From NCBI RefSeq assembly GCF_001536065.1, contig NZ_CZVW01000008.1, forward strand, positions 38,671 through 102,670: a stretch of 64,000 nucleotides of DNA, read 5' to 3'. The stretch's first letter is position 1; each line of letters opens with the position of its first letter. Below the pieces are notes generated by a model, which was given only the letters and a program-made list of their open reading frames with translations, was not told where the DNA came from and made no database searches. The translations under genes were made by a program, and so were the position numbers. Below, piece by piece: positions 34,192 through 43,503 of this stretch. Source of the stretch: Candidatus Chryseopegocella kryptomonas. GTDB taxonomy: Bacteria > Bacteroidota > Ignavibacteria > Kryptoniales > Kryptoniaceae.

Positions 34192-35088
34192 ATGTTGAGA
34201 GTCATAACGATACTTCTACTGCTTGTTAATCTGTTATACGCAGGTGGGAAAACCGGATTTGGATTTTTAAATATCGGTGTTGATGCAAGAGTAATTGCCC
34301 TTGGTGACGCTGGCGTTGCACTTCAAAATGGAGTTCAAAGTATATACTACAACCCCTCTGCAATTTCTTCATTGACAAAACCAGAGATAGTATTCACATA
34401 TAAAAACTGGCTTGTTGATGGAAAGATTATTCACAGCTCCTTTGGAATTCCCTGGAAATTTATTAACATTGGATTCAGTTTAACCTCATTCACGATTTCA
34501 AACATAGAGATACGCAATAGACCTGGAAAACCTGAGGGGACATTTGCATTCCGAAATTTTGCCTTTGCTTTTACAATATCACCGAGTGTTAAATCACCTT
34601 TAAAATTTGGCTTAACCACAAAATATATCTTTGAAAAAATTTTCATTGATGAAGTTTGGAACCTTGCTTTTGATTTAGGTTTAGCTTATAAGATTGAACA
34701 TTCAAAAATTGAAATAAACACAGGGGCATCAATAAAAAACCTTGGCAGAGGGAAAACCTTTAGACAAAGTAAAACTTACTTGCCAACAACTGGAGCATTA
34801 GGAGCAGCTATTTCTTATGCTCCCTTTAATTCAAGTGAGATAAAGCTCTTACTTTGTACTGAATTTAGGCATAGATTCGTGGAGAATTTAAATTCCTCCG
34901 GTTTTGGTCTTGGGGTTGATTTGGGCATGTTTTCTATTTACAGTGGATACGAATTTGGAGGACAATTCAAATCTGTTGGCTTTGGATTTGGAATTAATCT
35001 AAACAGGTTTTCTTTAAATTATGCCTTTTCACCACTTGAACTTGACTTGCCAAATTCCCATACTTTTACGATAGAATTTAAGTTATGA
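34192..35088 (+). CDS. PorV/PorQ-like outer-membrane barrel protein 2
   Basis: A protein of 298 aa. A signal peptide (1-17) precedes FLNIGVDARVIALGDAGVAL and SIYYNPSAIS, the same opening as the upstream paralog, then amphipathic beta strands to a Lys-Leu terminus. The two genes appear to be an old duplication, as overall identity looks low. It is linked by a 4-nt overlap to a glycosyltransferase gene. Confidence 0.82.
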   Translation: MLRVITILLLLVNLLYAGGKTGFGFLNIGVDARVIALGDAGVALQNGVQSIYYNPSAISSLTKPEIVFTYKNWLVDGKIIHSSFGIPWKFINIGFSLTSFTISNIEIRNRPGKPEGTFAFRNFAFAFTISPSVKSPLKFGLTTKYIFEKIFIDEVWNLAFDLGLAYKIEHSKIEINTGASIKNLGRGKTFRQSKTYLPTTGALGAAISYAPFNSSEIKLLLCTEFRHRFVENLNSSGFGLGVDLGMFSIYSGYEFGGQFKSVGFGFGINLNRFSLNYAFSPLELDLPNSHTFTIEFKL

Positions 35089-36203
35089 GTAAAAAAATTC
35101 TCATTATATTTTTGGGAAATATTGCTCATGATTCAAGAAGTTTAAAATTAGTAAAATCAGTGAAAAATTGGGGATTTCAAGTTGAAGTAATTTGTTCGGT
35201 TGAGCCTGGCGAAATAGCGATAAAAAATCCAGAAATTAAATATGTTAAACTAAAAAAATGGAGCAAAGCAATTTTTAAGATAATTGAATTTTATTTAAAA
35301 TCTTTTCGCCTTGCCATTAATTCCCACCCAGACTGGGTTATAGCTTCGGATTTATTTGCTTTACCTATTGCATGGCTTGTTTCATTTAAAAAGGGAACAA
35401 AGTTGATTTATGACTCAAGAGAGTTTTACTCTTCTCTTGCTTCAACGAGCAAACATAAATTCAAACAAAATTTTATTTACATTTTTGAAAAATTTTTTGC
35501 ATCAAAAAGTTTTATTATCTTGACTGTAAATCAATCAATTAAAAATTTTTTATCAAGAAAATTCAAATCAAAACCGATAATTGTCGTTAGAAACTTACCC
35601 ACAATTGCAGATATTGGAAATCGTGAGTTCAGAGTTAATATCAATTTACCAGATATCACACTAATTTATTTAGGACATTTCCATCCCGGACGCGGTTTTC
35701 AAATTTACTTTGATTTGTTAAAAAAATTACAAGATGAAGGGGTTAAAAGCAAGCTTTTGTTCATAGGCAAGGGAGAATTAAAAGAAAAATTAGAGAAAGA
35801 AATAATAAATCGTGGATTAAGCGAAAGTGTCATCGTTACAGGTCCATATTCCCCGAATCAAAGCATAAAACTCCCTGCCACAACTAAGCCCATTGGTTTA
35901 TGTCTTATAGAACCGTTGTCACTTAGCTACATTTACTCGCTTCCCAATAAAATTTTTGAATATATGAAAAACTCTATTCCCTTTGTAGCAAGTGATTTTC
36001 CAGAGATAAGAGAAATCGTTGAGAAATACCAAGTTGGAGTTTTAGCAAACCCACAGAATTTTGAAGAGATTTATAGCTCAGTTAAAAAATTGATTGATGA
36101 TACATTTCTTTACCTCAAATTGCGAGAGAATTGTAGAAAAGCGTTATTAGAGTTAAATTGGGAAAACGAGGTAAAAAAGTTATATGAAATTTTAAGAGCT
36201 TGA
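35085..36203 (+). CDS. GT4-type glycosyltransferase
   Basis: A protein of 372 aa with the two-domain GT-B plan. The C-terminal half has the donor-site run FIGKGELKEKLEKE, then the E-x7-E-like segment SLSYIYSLPNKIFEYMKNSIPFVASDFPEI typical of family 4 transferases. The N-terminal half has the acceptor side (IAHDSRSLKLVKSVK). It is cytoplasmic, and the sugar is not identified. As the last gene of the T9SS/barrel block it may glycosylate surface material. It converges with a small membrane protein gene, overlapping by 12 nt. Confidence 0.85.
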   Translation: MSKKILIIFLGNIAHDSRSLKLVKSVKNWGFQVEVICSVEPGEIAIKNPEIKYVKLKKWSKAIFKIIEFYLKSFRLAINSHPDWVIASDLFALPIAWLVSFKKGTKLIYDSREFYSSLASTSKHKFKQNFIYIFEKFFASKSFIILTVNQSIKNFLSRKFKSKPIIVVRNLPTIADIGNREFRVNINLPDITLIYLGHFHPGRGFQIYFDLLKKLQDEGVKSKLLFIGKGELKEKLEKEIINRGLSESVIVTGPYSPNQSIKLPATTKPIGLCLIEPLSLSYIYSLPNKIFEYMKNSIPFVASDFPEIREIVEKYQVGVLANPQNFEEIYSSVKKLIDDTFLYLKLRENCRKALLELNWENEVKKLYEILRA

Positions 36204-36383
36204 TTTATCTTGTAATTTTCTTCGCCAGCCAATTTTTTCAACAAATCTGCCAATGATAAACATAACAATGCCAATTCCTGCAAAAAGCATCTCATTTCTC
36301 ATGCTACCCTGTAAACCCGCAATAAGCCCTATCATTGTTTCTGCTATTCCCAATGCCTGCAAAATTTTACCCAAAATAATCAT
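36192..36383 (-). CDS. Small two-helix membrane protein, unknown
   Basis: A protein of 63 aa. Two hydrophobic helices (about 2-22 and 32-46) and a basic C-terminus (EKIGWRRKLQDKSSS) suggest an inner-membrane protein with a cytoplasmic tail. It is coupled to lgt by an ATGA overlap, which supports its being a real gene. The family is not recognised. Confidence 0.6.
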   Translation of the reverse strand: MIILGKILQALGIAETMIGLIAGLQGSMRNEMLFAGIGIVMFIIGRFVEKIGWRRKLQDKSSS

Positions 36384-37258
36384 ATCTCACTTTTACCTTT
36401 GGGTTTTAACTTGAAATACATTAAGAGACCGACAATAAAAAGCAAAATAGAAATTACCTGAGCTTCAGTTAAGCCAAGTAAAAGAGGTGGATTAAGGCGA
36501 ATAAATTCAATGAAAAATCTTTCAATTGATGAAAGAACTAAATATAAACCAAAAAGTTCACCAAAAAATTTAACTCTTTTTCTATAATACCATAAAAACA
36601 AGAAAATCACCAACATAATTAGAAATTCATAAATAGGTGTTGGATGAAGTTTGATAAATTTATCAAATTCAGTGATATACCCAAATTTATCTTCTCCAAT
36701 AATTTTTGAGGCTTTTTCATAATAGTTGTATTTTTCCGCAAGTTCAGGGAATCGTTCAAAATAATTTTTTAAAGCGTAGCTCGGTTTGAGTGTTCCGTTG
36801 GCATAAATGGTGCCCCATGGCAAGTTAGTTGGAATGCCATAATCACCATCGCCAGCAAGGTGGCATCCAATTCTTCCTATTCCATATCCAAGTGCTAATG
36901 CTGGTGCTACTGCATCCATGACTTTAAAAATCGGGAGTTTTTTCCTTTTTGTGTATAGAAAGAGAACTAAAAAAGCAAGAATAAAACCACCATACCAAGT
37001 TAGTCCACCTGCTGAGAAAGCCATTTCAAGTGGATTTTGTAGGAAATCGGAAAAATTTTCAATCAAAAATAAAATTTTCGCACCGACTATCCCAGAGACA
37101 ACAGATAACACAACCATCTCATTCGCATAATTGACATTCATTTTGAGACGCTTGAACTCCTTGCCAAGCAAATAATCCGCAACAAGAAAAGCAATAGCCA
37201 TCATGAAACCATAACTATAAATAGGAATTGGTCCTATTTCAATTAAAATTGGGCGCAC
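36380..37258 (-). CDS. lgt: Phosphatidylglycerol-prolipoprotein diacylglyceryl transferase Lgt
   Basis: A protein of 292 aa, polytopic (about seven helices). It transfers diacylglycerol from phosphatidylglycerol to the lipobox Cys of prolipoproteins at the inner membrane. GGLTWYGGFI, GYGIGRIGCHLAGDGDYG and SSIERFFIEFIRLNP are the Lgt core with its essential arginines. The GRIGC...GDGD form replaces the proteobacterial GRxGNFING and is usual in Bacteroidota-type Lgt. The start codon is GTG at 37258 (MRPILIEIGP). A client lipoprotein occurs at 30912 in this window. Confidence 0.93.
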   Translation of the reverse strand: MRPILIEIGPIPIYSYGFMMAIAFLVADYLLGKEFKRLKMNVNYANEMVVLSVVSGIVGAKILFLIENFSDFLQNPLEMAFSAGGLTWYGGFILAFLVLFLYTKRKKLPIFKVMDAVAPALALGYGIGRIGCHLAGDGDYGIPTNLPWGTIYANGTLKPSYALKNYFERFPELAEKYNYYEKASKIIGEDKFGYITEFDKFIKLHPTPIYEFLIMLVIFLFLWYYRKRVKFFGELFGLYLVLSSIERFFIEFIRLNPPLLLGLTEAQVISILLFIVGLLMYFKLKPKGKSEI

Positions 37259-37354
37259 TTTAATTGAGTATGTTTATTTTTACGAACTTATTTTTTCTTG
37301 GGCTACTTTTTAGGCTTATCTTATCTCCGATAATGGAAATAGAATAAGTGTTTT

Positions 37355-37672
37355 TTATATTTTCTTTTTTTTGACTATTGTTAAGGTATAAGTCCCGTTT
37401 GAATACTCATATAACCTGTACTCAAACCTTGCTGGTCCAAACTGTGAAATTGGAGAACTTGGGGGTTTAAATCCAAGTATTTTAAATGTTAATTTCTTGT
37501 CTTCAATTTTAACATCAACATCAATATCATAGTTAAAAGCCAGAAAATGTTGCGTTGTTTCAAGAAGAAATTTTAAAAATTTCTGCCGTTTCACATCATC
37601 AAATTCCTTTGATATGTAGAGGATGTAATCGTATTTAAACTCCGGTTCAATCCTTGGGGATTTCCTCGGCAT
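37355..37672 (-). CDS. Hypothetical protein downstream of hisS
   Basis: A protein of 105 aa, not recognised. It appears to be a compact alpha/beta protein: helix FDDVKRQKFLKFLLETTQHF, then strands VDVKIEDKKLTFKILGF and RFEYRLYEYSNGTYTLTIVKKKK. No signal peptide is present. It overlaps the 3' end of hisS by 26 nt, so it is probably co-translated with it. Confidence 0.6.
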   Translation of the reverse strand: MPRKSPRIEPEFKYDYILYISKEFDDVKRQKFLKFLLETTQHFLAFNYDIDVDVKIEDKKLTFKILGFKPPSSPISQFGPARFEYRLYEYSNGTYTLTIVKKKKI

Positions 37673-38939
37673 ACTTTAACGATATAAATTCTAAAATTTC
37701 ACTTAATTTGATTTTCTCTTGATGTCCATCAATAAGGTTACGCACAATGCAAATTGACTCTTTAAGTTCATCTTCACCTAAAATTATCGCATACTTAGAT
37801 CCTTGTCTATCTGCCTCTTTCATCTGCGATTTCAAACTTCTGTTAAGTAGATCAATTTCACATGGTATCATCTTTTTTCTTATTTCTCTTGCTAAGCTCA
37901 TCCCTATTCTCTTTGCTTCAAAACCTATACAAGCAATAAAAACAAATGGATATGAACTTTTACCAAAGTCATAATTGTTTTTTTCAAGGATCATCATCAT
38001 TCTTTCCATGCCTAATGCAAAGCCAACGCCAGGGATTTCAGGTCCCCCTATCTCTTTTGAAAGCAAATCATATCTACCACCACCAGCTATAGCATCTTGC
38101 GAGCCAAGTTCTGGACTTATGATTTCAAACGCTGTTTTTGTGTAATAATCAAGCCCACGAACTAAATGTGGCTCAATTTCATATTTTATACCAATCTCAT
38201 CAAGATACGATTTTAATTTTTCAAAATGTTCAGCGCAATCTTTACAAAGATAGTCATAAATTACAGGTGCATTTTCGGAAATTTTTCTGTCAATTTCATC
38301 CTTTGAGTCAAGTATGCGAAGCGGATTATGTTCAAGGCGTTTTTTGCTATCTTCGGAAAGTTGATCATAAAATTTTTTAAAATAATCCTTTAAAATCTCT
38401 TTATACTTTGGACGGCATATCTGACAACCTACCGAGTTAACTTTTAAACTATAATTTTTAATTCCAAAACTTTCAATGATATTTAAAACAAGGTCTATTA
38501 TTTCTGCGTCCACCTCTGGATTTGAACTTCCTATCGCTTCAGCACCAATTTGATGAAATTGCCTAAGGCGCCCAGCTTGCGGTCGCTCCTGCCTAAACAT
38601 CGGTGAAATATAATAAACTTTAAAAAGTGGAATTTGCTTGTTGATCTCATACTGAACATATGCCCTCATAACGGAAGCGGTCATTTCAGGCTTCAAAGTT
38701 AAACTTGTTCCACCTTTGTCAAGAAACGTGTACATTTCTTTGCTGACAATATCTGTTAACTCGCCTATACCACGGGCAAACAAATCAGTCTCCTCAAAAA
38801 TCGGAGTTCTTATCTCTTTGTAATTGTAAACCTCAAAAATTTTTCTAACCTTAGATTCAACATGTTGCCATTTAAATGATTCATCTGGCAATATATCTTT
38901 CGTTCCGCGAACATTTTTTAAAATTTTTTTATCAGCCAA
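37647..38939 (-). CDS. hisS: Histidine-tRNA ligase
   Basis: A protein of 430 aa, a class II synthetase. Motifs seen are RGTKDILP at the N-terminus, motif 2 FRQERPQAGRLRQFHQIG, the histidine A loop LVRGLDYYT, AGGRYDLL, and motif 3 GVGFALGMERMM; the C-terminal anticodon-binding domain follows. I chose TTG at 38939 (reads MADKKILKNVRG), preceded by GAGGAAG and overlapping the PTS-IIA stop by 8 nt. The longer frame to 38996 lies inside that upstream gene. The length then matches the family. Confidence 0.94.
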   Translation of the reverse strand: MADKKILKNVRGTKDILPDESFKWQHVESKVRKIFEVYNYKEIRTPIFEETDLFARGIGELTDIVSKEMYTFLDKGGTSLTLKPEMTASVMRAYVQYEINKQIPLFKVYYISPMFRQERPQAGRLRQFHQIGAEAIGSSNPEVDAEIIDLVLNIIESFGIKNYSLKVNSVGCQICRPKYKEILKDYFKKFYDQLSEDSKKRLEHNPLRILDSKDEIDRKISENAPVIYDYLCKDCAEHFEKLKSYLDEIGIKYEIEPHLVRGLDYYTKTAFEIISPELGSQDAIAGGGRYDLLSKEIGGPEIPGVGFALGMERMMMILEKNNYDFGKSSYPFVFIACIGFEAKRIGMSLAREIRKKMIPCEIDLLNRSLKSQMKEADRQGSKYAIILGEDELKESICIVRNLIDGHQEKIKLSEILEFISLKYAEEIPKD

Positions 38940-39399
38940 GATATTTTTCTTCCTCTGTTTTAAATAACTCAACCACTTCTTTTGGCGATTTTGCATTCAA
39001 CAATCTCTCGCGAAACTCATTATCGTTCATCAATTTTGATATACGGCTTAAAAGTTTTATATGTGGTCCAACCATATTGTCTCTGCCGACAAGTAAAAAT
39101 ATAAGGCGAACAGGTTCCCCATCAAGCGAATCATAATCAATTGGTTTTTTTGTAATTGCAAAAGCTGCAACTATATCCGTGACAGCATCAGTTTTGCCAT
39201 GCGGGACAGCAAATCCTTTCCCAACCCCAGTCGTCATAATTTTTTCTCTTTCAAAAACTGCCTCTCTAACCTTGTTAACATTTTTAACTTTGTCCGATTT
39301 TGCAATTAAATCAACAAGTGCGTTTATGGCATCTTCTTTTGACGATACATCAAGTCCTACTATTACAAAGTCTTCACTTAGAATATCGCTTATTTTCAC
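38932..39399 (-). CDS. PTS EIIA-like (PtsN/fructose-type) protein
   Basis: A protein of 155 aa, a single EIIA-2 domain. The phosphorylatable His67 lies in GFAVPHGKTDAV. Such stand-alone EIIA proteins (PtsN type) usually regulate rather than transport; no PTS permease, HPr or EI gene is in this window. It lies between the sugar-1-P nucleotidyltransferase fusion (25 nt upstream) and hisS (8-nt overlap). Confidence 0.88.
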   Translation of the reverse strand: MKISDILSEDFVIVGLDVSSKEDAINALVDLIAKSDKVKNVNKVREAVFEREKIMTTGVGKGFAVPHGKTDAVTDIVAAFAITKKPIDYDSLDGEPVRLIFLLVGRDNMVGPHIKLLSRISKLMNDNEFRERLLNAKSPKEVVELFKTEEEKYLG

Positions 39400-39424
39400 A
39401 CCCTCACCATAAATTTGTTTTCAT

Positions 39425-41941
39425 TTACGATTTCATCCAGTTTTCTATTTTTTCAGAGAATATCTCAATTAATTCTTCAACTTTGCCCTCTTGATCTGAT
39501 TCGGCAAAAATGTGAATCTCGCTTTTTTGTCTATCGGGCAAGATTAAAACCCAAGTTAAATCATCCATAAAAATCTTAACACCGTCAATTAATTGTCTTC
39601 TGTATTGCTCTGTTTCAAGCGTTGCAAGACGCATGACCTTTCCTTTAAGATCACGCGGACATGAAAGAGTTTTTTTCTTCAAAATTAATTTAGGCAAACT
39701 TTTTTCAATTTCTCCAATTTTCAAGCCAGTTATTGACATTAACTCAAGAATTTTTGAAATTGCAAACATTCCGTCAGATGCGAAAAGAAATTCTGGGAAA
39801 ATAAAACCTCCTTTTGTCCCACCGACAAACTTAACATCTGGATTTTTTAGCACAATTTCCATCATCCCGTAATGTGAATTTTTCGTTCTCAGAACTTCAA
39901 CTCCATACTCTTTGGCGATTAAATCAACCTCATATGAAGCCGTGATCGGCACCGCAATTTTCTTAACATTTTCAGAATATGCTTCAAGGAAAAGTTTTAC
40001 AACAACGGAAAGAAGACGATCATTTGAAATAAATCTGCCATTTTCATCAATTACCCAGATCCTTTCAGCCCCGGGGTTAAGCATAAAACCAACATCATAG
40101 CGAATTGATGTAACAATTTGAGCTAACTCGTCAATTGCCTTTTTAAACTCAATTTCATCTCTTGTCAATTTTGATGGCTCTAAATATGCGTTCAAAGAAA
40201 CAACCTTACAACCAAGTTGACCGAGTATGTTGGGCAAAATTGAAACTGCGACACCATTTGAGTAGTCAATCACTATTTTAAAATTCTGCTTGCGTATTAA
40301 ATCAACATTTAAAGACGATAAGAATTTTTCAACATAACCTTCCGTAACTCTTACTGGGAAATTGATATTGCCAACCTTATCGTATGGAACTCTTGGAAAA
40401 TCCTCACCGAAGAATAATCTCTCTATTGATTTCGCCTTGCTTACAGGCAAATCCATTCCATTTGAATCAAAGAAAATTATATCTGTTTGATGTTTATCAA
40501 CAGGTGACTTACGCACATGCAGTCCACCTGCGTATCGTCCACTTCTTAGTTCATGTCTTACCATTGGAATTGAAGCAATTCTTAAATCATCTACATCAAG
40601 ACCTGCGGAGATAAGTCCGCATATCAATGCACGATTCATCATCCTTGAGACATTATCAGCGTCGCGACTTACGAGAACAGTTTTACCTTGACCAAGAAAA
40701 GCACCAAAAGCTGCGCCAAGTTTAGCACCAAATTCTGGTGTCATCTCTATATTTGAAATTCCACTCACTCTTGAATCAGTAAAAAGTTCCTTAAGCCATT
40801 TATCTTCCCAAACCAAACTCTTTGATAAAACTGAACCATCTTCAACAACTTTCCATGGCCAAAGTTTTATATTTGACATTAACTTTGCCTCATTACCTAT
40901 GATGCAGTGATCACTTATGAACACATTTTCATTTATTTCTACCCTTTCACCAATGACACAATCATAACCTATAACATCAAGAGTTAAGCGAGCGTAATTT
41001 TTTATCTTCGTTCTATCCCAGATGACTGTATCAATAATTTCACACTCATTCCCAATTTCACAATTTGAACCAATCACCGAATTTACAATTTTAACATCTT
41101 TACCAATTTTAGTATTGTCGCCGATAACAACGACACCAGAGAATTTTTCAAAACCGTCAACTTCGGAATTTTCACCTATGTAGATAACCGCTTTATCAGT
41201 TTTAATTTTTTCTCCTTTTATTTCAACCGAAACAGCACCAGAAAGGCAATCAAGATGCGCTTCAAGATAATCGGTCAGTGTTCCAATATCACGCCAATAA
41301 TTTTCAGTGATAAAGCCGTAGAAGGGAATTTTCTTTTCAAGAAGTATTGGAAAAAGATTTTTGCTGAAATCAAATTCTTGTTTATAAGGGACAAATTCAA
41401 GGACAAATGGATTGAGGATGTAAATTCCCGTGTTAATTGTATCGCTGAAAACCTCACCCCAACTTGGTTTCTCAAGAAAACGAGAGATCTCACCAGTATC
41501 TTTGACAATTACAATTCCGTATTGCAAAGGATTTTTTACTCTGGTTATAACAATAGTCGCCTTTGATTTTTTATCAAAGTGATAATCAATTGCTTTTGAA
41601 ATATCAACATCTGTTAAAACATCGCCACTTATTACAACAAACTCTTCATCTCCTATAAACTCAGCTGCGTTTCTCACGCTTCCAGCAGTTCCAAAATCCG
41701 CTTCAGCTTTAACATATGAAATTTTCACTCCAAAATCTTTCCCATCTTTAAAATAATTCATAATCACATCAGGATAATAATAAACGAGCGCAATTATGTC
41801 AGTAATTTCATACTTTTTCAAAAGGTTAATTATTCTGTGCATAATTGGAATGTTAATAATCGGAACCATCGGTTTGGGTATATTCATCGTAAGCGGTCTG
41901 AGGCGAGTTCCAAATCCACCAGCCATTATAACTGCCTTCAT
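39425..41941 (-). CDS. Sugar-1-phosphate nucleotidyltransferase-phosphomannomutase-like fusion
   Basis: A protein of 838 aa. The N-terminal ~235 residues are a nucleotidyltransferase (MAGGFGTRLRPLT, Asp in SGDVLTD), likely mannose- or glucose-1-P type. A left-handed beta-helix follows with hexapeptide repeats (about 245-365). The C-terminal ~450 residues have the phosphohexomutase fold. The mutase phosphoserine loop (TASHNP in active enzymes) reads GGLHVRKSPVDKHQTD here, so the domain is probably inactive as a mutase, as in other proteins of this fused type. It supplies or regulates NDP-sugar synthesis. Confidence 0.87.
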   Translation of the reverse strand: MKAVIMAGGFGTRLRPLTMNIPKPMVPIINIPIMHRIINLLKKYEITDIIALVYYYPDVIMNYFKDGKDFGVKISYVKAEADFGTAGSVRNAAEFIGDEEFVVISGDVLTDVDISKAIDYHFDKKSKATIVITRVKNPLQYGIVIVKDTGEISRFLEKPSWGEVFSDTINTGIYILNPFVLEFVPYKQEFDFSKNLFPILLEKKIPFYGFITENYWRDIGTLTDYLEAHLDCLSGAVSVEIKGEKIKTDKAVIYIGENSEVDGFEKFSGVVVIGDNTKIGKDVKIVNSVIGSNCEIGNECEIIDTVIWDRTKIKNYARLTLDVIGYDCVIGERVEINENVFISDHCIIGNEAKLMSNIKLWPWKVVEDGSVLSKSLVWEDKWLKELFTDSRVSGISNIEMTPEFGAKLGAAFGAFLGQGKTVLVSRDADNVSRMMNRALICGLISAGLDVDDLRIASIPMVRHELRSGRYAGGLHVRKSPVDKHQTDIIFFDSNGMDLPVSKAKSIERLFFGEDFPRVPYDKVGNINFPVRVTEGYVEKFLSSLNVDLIRKQNFKIVIDYSNGVAVSILPNILGQLGCKVVSLNAYLEPSKLTRDEIEFKKAIDELAQIVTSIRYDVGFMLNPGAERIWVIDENGRFISNDRLLSVVVKLFLEAYSENVKKIAVPITASYEVDLIAKEYGVEVLRTKNSHYGMMEIVLKNPDVKFVGGTKGGFIFPEFLFASDGMFAISKILELMSITGLKIGEIEKSLPKLILKKKTLSCPRDLKGKVMRLATLETEQYRRQLIDGVKIFMDDLTWVLILPDRQKSEIHIFAESDQEGKVEELIEIFSEKIENWMKS

Positions 41942-41972
41942 ATGACAAGACCTGACGATAATTTTTGAATTA

Positions 41973-42000
41973 AATATAACACAAAGAAATTAACAATCAA
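41973..42000 (-). promoter_or_regulatory. Putative promoter of the nucleotidyltransferase-PTS-hisS transcript
   Basis: On the minus strand TTGATT (42000-41995), a 16-bp spacer and TATATT (41978-41973) precede the ATG at 41941 by about 31 nt. It is the only promoter-like match in the 63-nt gap after the permease gene. No terminator is seen in that gap. Confidence 0.4.
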
Positions 42001-42004
42001 AGTT

Positions 42005-43477
42005 TTAGTTCAACTGGCGAAGTTTGCTATGTCTATAACCATAAGAAAAATAAATTACAAAACCAATCAAAAGCCACACAATAAAACGAATCCATGTTAT
42101 AAGAGGCAAACTTAACATAAGATAAAAACATGTTAAAATGGCAAGAATTGGAACAATAGGGACGAGCGGAGTTTTGAATTGTCTTGGTGCGTTTGGGTCT
42201 GTATATCTTAACACAAGAACTCCGCCAGAGGTCAAAACAAAAGCGAAAAGAGTTCCTATGTTTGTCAACTCCGCAGCTTCCCCTATGTCCGCAAAAGCAG
42301 CTGGAATTGCAACAAAAATTCCTGTTAATATAGTTGTCACATGGGGTGTTTTAAACTTAGGATGAACTTTTGCAAACCATTGTGGTAAAAGCCCATCACG
42401 CGCCATTGAGAAAAATATTCTCGGTTGTCCAAGCTGAAAAACAAGTAAAACAGCGGTTGTTGAAACCACAGCTCCAAAGGCAACTATCCCAGCTGCCCAG
42501 TTCAATCCAATTGAACTGAAGGCTTTTGCAAGTGGCTCAGGGACATTTAATTCAGTGTATTTTATCATTCCTGTTAAAACAATTGCAACAGCGATGTAAA
42601 GAATTGTCGTTATAACAAGCGATGCTATAATTCCGACTGGCAAATTTTTTTGTGGGTTTTTAGTTTCCTCAGCTGCTGTTGAGATTGCGTCAAATCCAAT
42701 GTAAGCAAAAAATACAAGCGCAGCTCCAGTCATAATTCCTTTCCATCCATTCGGCGCAAAAGGTTGCCAGTTTTCTGGTTTAACATAAAAGGCACCAACG
42801 ATGATAAAAAACAACAAGATCACAAGTTTAATTGCAACCATAATTGCATTAAAAGTTGAACTTTCTCTTATCCCGATCACAAGAACTATCGTTATAAGAG
42901 CGACAATCCCAAAAGCAGGTAAATTGAAGAAAATAGGGATATTTTTATTTAGAAATGGAATTGTAATTTGTGGAGCTGAATTTAAAATTTCAGGAGTGTT
43001 AATTGCTCTCACATAATCTGTAGTCAACCAAGCTGGAATTGTTATCCCGAATCCACGAAGCAATTCCACAAAATAAGCAGACCAGCTTATTGCAACCGCT
43101 ATGTTTCCAACAGCATATTCAAGTATCAAATCCCATCCGATGATCCACGCAATAAATTCACCAAATGCTGCATACGAATATGTATACGCACTTCCAGATA
43201 TTGGTAGCATTGATGCAAGTTCAGCATAGCACAATGCAGCAAAGCCACAAGCAATTGCAGTGATTATAAAAGATATAACAATTGCAGGACCAGCTCCAAT
43301 GTGATGTGCCCCGCCGGCGGAAGCAGTTCCTGTTAATGCAAAAATCCCTGCTCCGATAATTGCTCCAATGCCAAGCGCTGTTAAATCAAGAGCATTTAAT
43401 GCTCTTTTTAACCGATTCTCTCCGCTTTCTGCTTCGCTTAAAATTTGATTAACTGACTTCTTCCGAAATAAGCTCAC
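42005..43477 (-). CDS. APC-family amino-acid permease (CAT-like)
   Basis: A protein of 490 aa with about 12-13 membrane helices. LGIGAIIGAGIFALTGTAS (helix I substrate loop) and FFAYIGFDAISTAAEETKNP (helix VI) are the amino-acid/polyamine/organocation signatures of the CAT group. The start codon is GTG 43477 with GGAGAGGG upstream. It lies 26 nt after tryptophanase, so it probably imports tryptophan or other amino acids for catabolism, but the substrate cannot be read from sequence. Confidence 0.9.
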   Translation of the reverse strand: MSLFRKKSVNQILSEAESGENRLKRALNALDLTALGIGAIIGAGIFALTGTASAGGAHHIGAGPAIVISFIITAIACGFAALCYAELASMLPISGSAYTYSYAAFGEFIAWIIGWDLILEYAVGNIAVAISWSAYFVELLRGFGITIPAWLTTDYVRAINTPEILNSAPQITIPFLNKNIPIFFNLPAFGIVALITIVLVIGIRESSTFNAIMVAIKLVILLFFIIVGAFYVKPENWQPFAPNGWKGIMTGAALVFFAYIGFDAISTAAEETKNPQKNLPVGIIASLVITTILYIAVAIVLTGMIKYTELNVPEPLAKAFSSIGLNWAAGIVAFGAVVSTTAVLLVFQLGQPRIFFSMARDGLLPQWFAKVHPKFKTPHVTTILTGIFVAIPAAFADIGEAAELTNIGTLFAFVLTSGGVLVLRYTDPNAPRQFKTPLVPIVPILAILTCFYLMLSLPLITWIRFIVWLLIGFVIYFSYGYRHSKLRQLN

Positions 43478-43503
43478 TTTTACCCTCTCCTTTGCTTTTG
43501 TTT

